Source: Rhynochetos jubatus (taxonomy: Eukaryota > Chordata > Aves > Eurypygiformes > Rhynochetidae). Taken from it: a DNA stretch of 64,000 nucleotides. The position numbers and the translations under genes are program-made. The stretch is from positions 39,816,118 through 39,880,117 of the forward strand of contig CM050653.1 of assembly GCA_027574665.1 (NCBI GenBank), given 5' to 3'. A model generated the notes under the pieces. The model was not told the DNA's origin. It did no database searches and worked only from the letters and a program-made list of their open reading frames with translations. Shown in pieces: positions 23,139 through 33,660 of this stretch (positions within the stretch are counted from its first letter, which is position 1; every line of letters begins with the position of its first letter).

Positions 23139-23174
23139 TCACTCATTCAGGGATTCGGCCGCAAGATTCATTTG
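23139..23174 (-). CDS. ANO10: ANO10 terminal coding exon (short C-terminal tail)
   Basis: A long pyrimidine tract and CAG (CTCCCTTCTCTCCCAG) precede CAA ATG AAT CTT GCG GCC GAA TCC CTG AAT GAG TGA, giving QMNLAAESLNE and a stop. The exon at 63578 ends in phase 0 after two Gln codons. As I recall it, mammalian ANO10 continues at the same point with QMKLVTENLKEE, so Gln, Met, Leu, Glu, Leu and Glu align without gaps. The acceptor strength, phase, position next to convergent SNRK and residue match together make this the last coding exon. Its tail is 11 residues against about 22 in human. The segment is cytosolic, after the last membrane helix, and probably disordered. The short length makes chance similarity possible, but a match by chance at so strong an acceptor is unlikely. 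Confidence 0.82.
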   Translation of the reverse strand, partial: QMNLAAESLNE

Positions 23175-23920
23175 CTGGGAGAGAAGGGAGAAAAGAAGAG
23201 GCGGGCTAAGTGCGGTGGCAGCGGGATGAATTGCACAGGACGGCCAAACCTGAAGGCTGGGCACTTCCCATTCCCACTGAACAACAGAACTGCACTAGAA
23301 AAAAAAAAATTAACTCGAGCCTTGGTAGTTAAAAGCCTGTTAAAACAGCGTAATTTGCAAAAGTCAGGTGGAACAGAGGTATGGCTTTTCCCACCAAAAC
23401 AGGCAGCAAATGATGATGCAATTTGGAATTAATTAATTCATTTGGGGATGAATAATGCCTTAAGCTGACATTACTGTGTCTAAGAGATGCAGGAAAAAAC
23501 CTCCTCCCCCAGACTCATGACCAGGGGAACTACAAGAACGGCAAAACGAGAAGCTGTGGAAAAAGCCGTGGTGCTGGAGCTGGCTCCTGGCACTCCTGGG
23601 CAGTAACGGCGCAGGCTGCAGTCGTCGCCCCATGAAACCCCCAGCCCTTCTCTCCAGTCAGACGGATGTGCAGGGGAACAGCGGGCACTTCAGCTCTGCC
23701 GGCAGCACGTCCTGCTCCCGAAAACACCAGCTTACAGCAAGCACAGAGAGGTACAGCTGAGGGGCTGCACTGGGAACCCGCTCGCACGTGGGGGGGACAC
23801 GCAGGTACCAGGCTGGAACCAAGAGTGCTCATCTCTGATTCACAGGCTATTTATTTATTAAGTACAGGACAGCTCTTTGAGATAACTGCAGGTAAGCAAA
23901 ATGCTTGCCACCATGACCAC

Positions 23921-24301
23921 ACGTCATCAGTTTGCCAATGACACCAAGCTTTATGGTGCGGTCGACAGGCTGGAGGGAAGGGATGCCATCCAGAGGGACC
24001 TGGACAGGCTGGAGAGGTGGGGCTGTGCCAGCCTCATGGAGTTCAACAAGGCCAAGTGCAAGGTCCTGCACATGGGTCGGGGCAATCCCAAGCACAAGTA
24101 CAGGCTGGGCAGAGAACGGATCGAGAGCAGCCCTGAGGAGAAGGACCTGGGGGTACTGGGGGGTGAAAAGCTGGACATGAGCCGGCCGTGTGCGCTGGCA
24201 GCCCAGAAAGCCAAGCGTATCCTGGGCTGTATCCAGAGCAGCGTGGCCAGCAGGGTGAGGGAGGGGATTCTCCCCCTCTGCTCTGGTCTCGTGAGACCTC
24301 A
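23921..24301 (+). mobile_element. CR1 LINE internal fragment, reverse transcriptase region
   Basis: The + strand frame reads HQFANDTKLYGAVDRLEGRD, AIQRDLDRLERWG, FNKAKCKVLHMGRGNP, ESSPEEKDLGVLGGEK and ALAAQKAKRILGCIQSSVAS, the CR1 reverse transcriptase from its catalytic FADD box onward. In this copy the first Asp of the box is Asn, so it could not encode an active enzyme. The piece ends abruptly at about 24301 near LVRP, before the CR1 C-terminus, and lacks the 3' UTR, so it is truncated at both ends. It lies antisense in the ANO10 intron close to the last exon. Confidence 0.93.
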
Positions 24302-27107
24302 CAGATGTCAAATTTTAGTTCACCGTGAAGTCTTCAATACTGTAGAGGCATTGTTTATTTTTTAGAAAAGTCATAAAAGTCATTCAGGCTTAAAATATTT
24401 AAGTTTTTAAGGGCTCTTAGAAGGTCAGTGAACTACTGACCTATGGCATGACTGTCAAGCTGTAACTGTTATTCAGTGTTTCCGTGTCGCCCATTTGTTT
24501 TTGCCGCTGAACTGAACAAAAACATCCCATGATATAAGAAAGAGGCAGCAGACCGCTGCGGCGATAGGTGTTATTTCCGATCCTGTTGTCAACCGTTTTT
24601 GTTTGCGTTACGCTGGGACGGCAACCAGAGAGATCTCGACGCGAAACCAGAATAACAATTCGGGCGTTAAAAATATCTGCTGAGCAAGAGAAACCACAGC
24701 GGCCCTTTGAAGCTTCTTGTTAAAGAGGATGTTTCATAACGCAGGATTTACAGAGGCGGTCAGAGCGGAGGATAAACTGTGCAAAGGCGTCTCTCAACCA
24801 TCACCCGCGGTTACCAGCCGAGGGTCTTGCAACGCCCGGAAGGCTGGAAACCACCCTGATCTCAGAAATAAGGACAGGGACTTAGGTCCCCAAGGAAAAA
24901 GACTGAGAGACAGCAGGCAAAGGAAGGGGACTAGATGGAGGGCAGCCCAAAGGACAGAGCGAGGAGAACACAGCACCTTCTGACTTTCCTTTGCTGCTAG
25001 TCTGTGCCTGAACCCATTCCAAAACATTACTCCGTGTGATACAACCCACCTACAGTAACTCTGCGGTACCCTTTTTATCTGTATTTCCATGCCATCTACA
25101 GGGGCAGTACGATTAGTTTGTGCTACAAATATTTATGTGCTTCTCCATAGCAACAGTGCCAAAAAAGAGCCGTAGCTAAATGCTGGAATACAGATTCCTC
25201 TTCTGCAGCCTGATTCACTTTTACTTAAAGGCTGTAAGCAACTTCAGCATCTTAATTAAAGTGACTTCTACCCCTATTGTAGAAACATTAGGAAGATACA
25301 GAAGACAGCAACTTAGCTCATGATTCATCAAATTCAAACTTAATTCTGTTATTTTAGGATGCTTTTCTTAAATTCAGAGCGTCGTTGTAATTACATGGGG
25401 ATTCATGACAAACGTAGAGAACTGGAAAGGTATTTTTAATCTCCGATTTCTGCAGGGCTTGCCAAAGTCTGGAAGAAACCCAAGCACATGACTATCAGTG
25501 ATGACTAGCTGGTAATCTGTCCAAAAATTCTGTACAAACAGGACTACTGTCATTTGTTTTTGCAAACCTTCCTAATTTTAACTGAGCTAATCTTATGCTA
25601 GTATATTTAAAATATATGATGAACAAACACTTTTCCCAGCTTCCTCAGCGGGCCAGCGAGTAGAAAAACCTCTTCAAGCAGCTTCACATGCCGCCACGGC
25701 ACACGCAGCCTGGGCAAAACCAGTCCAAACGCAGCCACTCACGCACTCCAGGAAATGAATCATAAGCAGTGTGAGAACCCCAAGAGCTGCGTTATTTCAT
25801 TTCTTCTTTATAATTTTTAATACTAAAACGGATTTTGCAGTACCTGGCAGCACCAGGCTCCCCTAAGAGCTATCACTTTGGCACGCAACATGTGGTGGCA
25901 CCATTAGACAGTGAAATTCTTTGCCAAGTTCACACTGAGGAATTTTTAATTTTTCTTCTCCTGTGAAAATGTTCCTTTTTTACCCGGAAAATATTACTGT
26001 AGGACAAGGTATGGGAAAGGGAGGGGTTGGTGGTTTTTTTTTTTCTGATACTAAGGGAACCGACAGGGTATATTTTAAGATCGCCTTTCCCTGATGGTTA
26101 ACAGCCTGACTGCCAATCCCGTGGGACTGAAGTTAGCTACTCTTCCACCAAAAAGACATTTCTTTGTAAGTTTTCAGTAGTATTTTAAAAACAGAGAAAA
26201 AGAGGTATTAAAACCTTGTCAATCTACTTTTCAAACCTACTAAGTACATAACGACAATGCTCAGTTGATGGGTATTAAAATCTCCGCACACAAACCATGT
26301 TCAGAAACGAGTTAGCCGAAGGAACCCTTCTTAATTATCAACAGAGAGTTACTCATTAAAGGTCTGCGCTTCCGTTTTGCCAAACAGGTGGCTGGCACGT
26401 GCCAACCGATGGCAAGGTCTTGCTCCCCAGCAAGCCAGGCCTGGCTCCACGCAGCACTTAGACCACATCCCTGTCCGTGCCGACGCTGTGGTCTTGCGCT
26501 GCGCGCTTAGCAACCGCATCCGACGGATGCAATACATAATAACTGAAACATGAGTTTAAAGTAATATTCGTTTATTGTAGTGGGGCTGTAGTGTAGTTTG
26601 TTCTACAATTTCACTGTTAGGAATTGCTCTAAATATTTATCTGCTGTAACTCAACAGATTTGCTATTTCCATTTTATTAAGTTTAAATTTCGTTGTAAAG
26701 CACACATAATATAATTAGGAAGTACTTTCAGTAGAAATAGCAAAAATTCTTCTACGTCGTTTACAAATAGGCTTTACCAATTAATTAGATTTCACTACAT
26801 TTCACCATTAAGTTTTCTGACAGCACTTTAATAAAACACAACAGGTACTTTCACACCACATCTGCAGTTGCGTGCCAAGCCTGGATATCCAAATACTTTG
26901 TGTTCACGGCCAGAAACACAAGTTTTAGCACAACTACTGACTGTAGTTACCAACGACTGGTAACGCTCCAGTCAGAGGGTCTACGGAATTCTGACCTGGT
27001 GATTCAGTGCAATGAACAATGCTAATTAACACATGCAAGTCAACGAGCTAGCTACGAAGAAGAACTAACAGAAACACACAGGAACACCACAGACCTCAGC
27101 CAAAGCA

Positions 27108-27515
27108 CAACCGGCCGAGGGAGGCTTTCCCACACACAGTGCTAGGGCTCTGTTCACGCCGCAGCCTCCCTGGAAACCCAGGTCGCTCTGGCATGGCGCA
27201 GGGAGACCCGCGGCCCACCTTTGTTTCTGAGCCCGCGGTCGACGAGCATCTTGCTCCACAGAGCGGGGCTGCTGCGAGCACGGGCGGCGTGTGCCCCGGC
27301 GCGAGGCCTGCATCTGCCCCGCGGCTGGGACGCGCGCGCTGCCGTTGGCAAGCCCGGCCTGGCCGATCCGCCTGGGACCTCCTTTCCGCACCAGGGGATG
27401 ACAAGAGCCCGGCGTCGCGGCTCTCGCCAGCGCTCACTTCACACGCGCTCCTAATCTAATCGGATACCCTCAACGTTCCGGTACGGTCTCTACGGGACAG
27501 CCGACGTTTTATCGG
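27108..27515. promoter_or_regulatory. CpG-dense island inside the ANO10 intron
   Basis: About 400 bp are packed with CpG (runs such as CCCGCGGTCGACGAGC and GACGCGCGCGCTGCCG), in contrast to AT-rich flanks. Overlapping ORFs of 65-113 codons occur on both strands and show no recognisable domain, as is usual for GC-rich DNA. It could be an unmethylated island acting as an intragenic promoter or enhancer, or a GC-rich repeat I do not know. No TATA box or clear gene start is visible. Confidence 0.5.
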
Positions 27516-29870
27516 GTGGCTAACAGTCTTTGCTTTCCTCACTTCTGGGTGCCTGTTCAGCGTTGATTTCTTGTGCTTGCCGGCCTCTGCGCTGAATGCC
27601 TTGAGCACTGTTATTTTCCAGTTACCCTTGGTCCCGGTAAGACAGCCTCTAATCACTCTTAATTTTACTACTGTGCGTGTTAACGCCAGCTGACAGTTCA
27701 ACCACAACCTGAGGAAAACCAATTTTAAAAATAAAAAGGATTTCAAAGTGAAAAATCAAAGCAACCAGGAGTTAATGACTCACCTGTTTGGTGCTTTTCC
27801 ATATACACATTCAACGTACACGCATGTTTCTATGTATGAAGAGCAGACATGTAGGTAGCCACACAGTTAATTATAAGGAGCTATAAAGGCAGATGTTCCT
27901 AACCAGCAGCTCCATCTTCTGCTTCTCCCTACGCACCGTGTAGATCGGCTCATCAGCAGTCTGCCGCTTAAAGAAGGCGCAGTGTTACACGGTATCCTTC
28001 ACGCTTTCTCAAATTAGCTATAATAGGAACGCGTGATGGATATATATAGAAATTATTCTTTCCCAATGGTGTACACTCAGAACAAAGGTAGTTTCTTGGG
28101 CCTTGAGCTGTTTGCTGACAACTGCAAGAACTGTATCAACTCAACCTCTAAGCACCAGTCAGTTACAGAAGAGGCGAATTAACACCTACTTTAAAACTCG
28201 TTAAGCCTCTCCTGCATCTAACAGCTGGTTCTGCGTAACAGCGCAAGAACTTATTTAATGGCAGTTTCTTCCCATTGATTATAATGGTGGAAAGTTATGG
28301 CAAGTCCGTATCCAGAACCCAAACCTTCCCTCGAGGTTTCTGCCTGTGCTGTTTTAACACTCTGCAGGGAATGAAGCTTAGGGTTTGGAGTAACTTTCAA
28401 GCCTCATTTCTGAATCTGACCAGATTTTCAGCAATCTCCTCGTTGCCCCAGCTGGAGATAACTGTTTACAGTGGCAACGATCTCCTCCTATGCTAGTATA
28501 CTCCTGTGTGTAAATCCACACAACCACAGTATAACACTGAACGCTTCTTTTCAGTAACTCATCCATTACAACCCCTTCTTCTTGAAAAGCTACTGATTCC
28601 AGAACACAGCTCCCCCCTTACTTGAGTAATATGACAGAAGACTTGTTCTTCAAGACTTGTCAGAACAATTTTGCAACTTGCTTATTTAGCAGAGCCAGGA
28701 CCAATGGCCCTGTGATGCTGCAAACCAGCGAAAACAACTCTGATGAAAAGCCATACGTAAGCACTGAACAGCCAAAATACACATTTTTGATGAGGAAGGG
28801 AGATGAATTTTAAACTGAAGATAACAAAGAAACCGACACTGAATTACGCAGCTCTCATGAGAAGGACTCTATAAACAGTTACAGGAATTTAACTTCTTTG
28901 AGGACTGAAAAGTTACCAAGCACCGCAACTATTATTCTCCTTACCTCTAGACCGCATCGGGAATACTGGTCCTAGTTTTGGACCCTCAAGTGTAATAAGG
29001 ATACTGATCAACTCCACCACTGAACACAGGCTGGGCAGGGAGCTGATGCACGCTCCCTGTGAGCAAAGGCTGAGACACTTGCAGTATGCCTAGCTCACGA
29101 CAGAATACCAAGTACAAAAGGCTAGTGTTAATGAGACAATGTTTGCAAAATTAGTAAGTGCAGAGTCAGGACAAGTTGCAGAATCACATAATACGTGTCT
29201 TGGAGCACAGTGCCTGATTAACAGCGCTGTGAGCCACAGCAGACAAAGCAACCCCATTTGTAGTAGATTTTTTTTCCAAGATTTTTTTCTGATCTACTTC
29301 ATATTGTCTCCGATTTAAATTGCAAAGTATTAATTAATTCTCATTACAATATACTTATGGTATTAGTCACACTTTGCTGAACCCTATTTTAGTTCAGTGG
29401 ATAGTACAAAAATGCAGAAATGATAGTAGAAGCCACATTAGATAGCATCACAGTATTTTCTTCAAGAGTATAGCTTATGTATTCTGACCCTCAGAACATT
29501 TAGATTATTTTTATCGTGTTTCAATTCATACTTTTTAAAATTCACTTCTGTCACTGTATCTGACCATGTAGTTGCAAAGTGAAGGACGATGTCAAACACT
29601 ATGTCTAATGAAGAGTGTGTGCTCTAATCGCATTCACAGGACGCCAGCCCGGCCCAGCAAGCGCTCTCCCCTTTAGCTCATGCAATTAGCTGTCACCCAA
29701 TAAACAGCCAGTCAATAGAGTCTGGAGGCAGAAACTATTGACTAGCTATGAAAGCAGTGATGCAAAAACATCCAAAGTGACATGACCTTGATCGCGTCTC
29801 GGAGCAGTTCAGCACTTTCAGAGTTCAACTAGGCCTCTGGACACAAACCCTTCGTTTGTGGATATGGATA

Positions 29871-30036
29871 TTGTAGAATCACATAACGGTTTGGGTTGGA
29901 AGGGACCTTAAAGACCATCTGGTTCCAACCCCCCTGCCGTGGGCAGGGACACCCCCCACTAGACCAGCTTGCTCCAAGCCTCATCCAGCCTGGCCTTGAA
30001 CACTGCCAGGGATGGGGCATCCACAGCTTCTCTGAC
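29871..30036 (-). mobile_element. CR1 LINE 3' end fragment (antisense to +)
   Basis: Read on the + strand it starts TAGAATCACATAACGGTTTG and GGTTGGAAGGGACC, then runs through the CR1 3' UTR into reversed coding tail (CCATCCCTGGCAGTGTTCAA on the minus strand). It is a short 5'-truncated copy in the same orientation as ANO10, with no coding capacity. Confidence 0.92.
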
Positions 30037-31829
30037 ACCGAAGTGTAACTGCAGACATAGCTGCGTTAGCCTTACTCCAACTGCAACAGCACTAACAGCC
30101 TGGCCAAGAACCAGGTTGCTCAGCATACACGGATTTACACCATAGGCTCACATGCTGTGCACTCACCCTGCCTCAGGATTCAGGAGGAACAGCTGAGCGA
30201 AACCAGCGCCTGAAGAAACACCAGCAGCCGTGGCCCTGCAGTGAGATAGCCGACCGTCCTTCCCTCCTCACACTCCTGCTTGAATAGCTCAGTGCGCAGG
30301 TGATGGCAGAAATGCACAGCTTCTGCGAGAATGTGTGTTTTGGTCTAACACGTTCAAGACAAGGCAAAGCTATGTGAGCTCCGTGCTTCCATTTTTTCCA
30401 GCTCAAGACTGGAAGGGACATGCTGGGTTATAGACACAAGCGTCCCTCGAGTGCACAAACCCACGCAGTAGAGGTTTAGCCCTGAGGAGACCACACATCA
30501 TCTATTCTAGTATTACACAGGCCAAAAACCACACAGTTTTTGCCAACATCCTTTAACAAATTCTATTGTATGAAAGGCAAAGGACTAGTTTAAACTATTT
30601 AATGCCATGAAAAGAACAGAGGAAACACGAAGAGTGTGACCACATCTCCTCGCAGTCTGTGCAGCAGCAGGGAACAGGCTTTGTGAGAAGCCGAGATGGT
30701 CTCTCAAAATGCATTATGCCCAACCCTCAGAAGACGACAAAAAACCACCCTGTAATACCACTGCTTTCTGGCCACAGATTTGGCCATCACGCACCCAAAA
30801 CCACACGCGCCCTGCGCACCCTCTGCTCTCCCAGACACAAAGGCATGGTGTCTAGCCCCAGCCCAGCCTGCCTGAATAACAACCCGGGCCCACGTTTGCT
30901 AATCTGCGGATCCATACAGAACCCTACTCAGTTTCCAAAAATTAGTAATAACAATAGAAAAAGGTTACTCCTCTATACAGGGAATTAATTAAGTAATCTA
31001 GATTGGACTCCAGATAAGAAACAAAGAACCCAACTTGAGGCACTATTCTTGGAAATTTCCATTTGGGATACAAATCTGATACGAAGAGCAGATAAACACG
31101 GCAGGTGCTGTGCTCTGTCCTGCTGCCACACACCAGCCAAAATGCCCCAGGTACAACACTTCCGTCTGTCTTATAGCAGGCAAGAAACTTCAGCCTAACC
31201 AATACATCAGATGACACCAGAGGAATGAAACAACTGATCAGGCTAAGTAGAAAACGTTAAAATATGCTTTTCAAATATTTTATAGATTTTTATAAAAGTA
31301 TAAACCACATGTTTAGAAATCAGACGTCCACACTCAGTGCTGGACAGATACACAGCAAAAGCAACCACTCCCTAAGGAATTTGCCTTTCGGTTTATCCGT
31401 CACATCAGCATGGAAACAGAGTTCAGTTCTGAAGTTATTGTTACCACAGTATTCATAAAATAGCATTTCACTGCAGTGAAGAAGGAAAAACTCTCAGAAT
31501 GGCAATGGAACAACTGACAGAATTCCCTCAAGCACCAAAGACGTGTGACAAGGCAAATTCCCCTTCTCCTTGGGAAGATCAGGCGCACACACACAAAAAA
31601 GAGGCAACTTGCTTTCCCTTAAACAGTGGGCTAATCATAAGTATTGATCAGTTACTGCTACTGATTTGCTTTAAAAAAATACACTGAAATTGATAACTGC
31701 TTGATCAGATGAAGCCATACACCTATTCAGATAAAGCCAATTATTCAGTGACAGTGGATTTATGGTTTGATGTGGTTCAGGAAGTTCTTGAGCTGAGCAC
31801 AGGCAGAGGATGAGCAAATACTACGGGGA

Positions 31830-32317
31830 AATAAGAAGGATATAGACCACCGGTTGGAGTGAGTCCAGAGGAGGCCATGAAGATGCTCAGAGGGCTGGAG
31901 CACCTCTCCTATGGGGACAGGATGGGAAAGTTGGCTTTGTTCAGCCTGGAGAAGGCTCCACGGAGACCTTATAGCACCTTCCAGTGCCTGAAGGGGGCCT
32001 ACAAGAAAGCGGGGGGTGGGGTGGGGTGGGTGATTTTTCCAAGGACCTGTAGTGACAGGAGCAGGGGCAACAGGTTTAAATTGAAAGCAGGGAGATTTAG
32101 ATTAGATATCAGGAAGAAGTTCTTCCCAGAGAGGGTGGTGAGGCACTGGCACAGGTTGCCCAGAGAAGCTGTGGATGCCCCATCCCTGGAAGTGTTCAAG
32201 GCCAGGCTGGATGAGGCTCTGAGCAACCTGGTCTAGTGGAGGGTGTTCCTGCCCACGGCAGGGGGTTGGAGCTGGATGGTCTTTAAGGCCCCTTCCGACC
32301 CAACCCATTCTATGAAA
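31830..32317 (+). mobile_element. CR1 LINE 3' fragment with C-terminal ORF remnant
   Basis: This is the longest CR1 copy here. A + strand frame from 31859 to 32236 stays open through residues typical of the CR1 C-terminus (LRGLEHLSYGDRMGKLALFS, RLDIRKKFFPERVVRHWHRL, DAPSLEVFKARLDEALSNLV), followed by the 3' UTR and the terminal ATTCTATGA. A G-rich insertion-like run at 32011-32030 distorts the middle. The upstream catalytic part is missing. The open frame reflects a fairly young insertion, not a functional gene. Confidence 0.93.
32011..32030 (+). repeat. G-quadruplex-type run within CR1
   Basis: Four runs of three or more G separated by single T bases (GGGGGG-T-GGGG-T-GGGG-T-GGG) fit the consensus for an intramolecular G-quadruplex. 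Other CR1 copies have mixed sequence here, so the run seems to have arisen after insertion. Confidence 0.8.
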
Positions 32318-33642
32318 CCTATGGTAGCCTTGCTCTTGGCTCTATCCTAGGCTTCTGCTTATTGCCACTTTGGGGCCTGGGCTAGAGAAACCCTTGATCT
32401 CATGGCCATTACACGGATACACACATAAGCAAAGGACACATGCAGCCTATCAAACTTGTCATTTTCATTTACTATACACAACTGAGCATTACTCTTAGAG
32501 AACTACAAAAGACTAACAAGCGTGTAGGACAGTCAGAACAAACTTTGAATTGGCTTGCACAGATATTCTGAAGATGAGTTAAAGGTTGATTTGGTAGTTT
32601 ATAACTCCGTATTTCTTTAAAATGAGTGAAGTTATAACAGCTGACATAGTCCTAAATTATAGGTATAACAATACTTACAAATTACTAATAAATTTTTGTG
32701 GGTTTCTGCCTCTAATACTATCAGCAATTTCTTTGCAAAGCTTTCTAAAATTATGTTGCAATAAAGAGCAAGCTATGGAAAATTAAAGCTATATAATAGC
32801 TACTATTTTCAGGCTGAAGAGATTTGAATTTTTAAGCAGCTTTGTAAAATGAAGACAAATAACAATCTATAGATAGGCTCAATATTACCGTGTGCTCTGT
32901 TTCCGAGATCTGCTTTAGCACCTTGGAACACCCTACACTACATAACTGAGCCACTGCAGAGAAAGATTTTAGGATGAGGTTTAGGAATGATTTATGACTA
33001 CTTCATTTTATTATTTTCAAGCCTTGCCAACCCTGTAATCCCAGTTTCTCTCTGTTAATTTTTGTGCAAACACCACATAAAGGCATAAGCAGATTACTTG
33101 CATTACATGAAACACATCTAAATTTGTAAGAATTTGGTTTAAGAACACTGTAATTTTTAGGTTTAGAACTAAAAATTCTGCAAAGTACTAAAAATGTTAC
33201 CTTCTAAACAAAAATTGAATAATTGCAAAAGAAAGCTAAGCATACCGAAATTACTATTTTAATGTTTCAGCATGAACCTTGTGTCTACGTGGCCTTTCCA
33301 TGCACAGAATAAGCCAGTTTTCATACGCCTTGGTAACACACCTCCTTTATTTTTTCCTCTGCTTTTTAATTTCTCTCCAATATTTTTGCCTTCTTTATTA
33401 AAGCATTCTACTCGCTTTCCTTATCTATTCCTTACTGATTCACTGTCCTGTGTTCTGCTGTCCTAGTTTCACCCTCTGCCTTAGATTTTTACTGCCAGTT
33501 TCTTTAAACCTAGAAACTGCCCCCTTCTGCATCTGAATTCACAGGTCGGCAAGGGTCAAACTTGCTGGCAGGGAAACCGCCAAGAGGACTGGCCCTGGAT
33601 GCTGGCACTGCTCCCCGGTGGGAAGAAAGCCCACTCCTCCTC

Positions 33643-33660
33643 CTCCTCCTATCATCCTGC
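33643..33660 (+). repeat. Short TCC repeat
   Basis: A pyrimidine run of about six TCC units. It is minor low-complexity sequence in the ANO10 intron. Confidence 0.7.

Noticed and set aside
26120..26200. Minus-strand frame containing TENL, similar to the mammalian ANO10 tail
   Set aside because: There is no AG acceptor between the pyrimidine tract and the matching residues, so it cannot be spliced in.
27065..27459. Overlapping ORFs on both strands in the CpG island
   Set aside because: Scarcity of stop codons in CpG-rich DNA explains them. The Arg/Ala/Pro/Gly-rich translations look non-biological.
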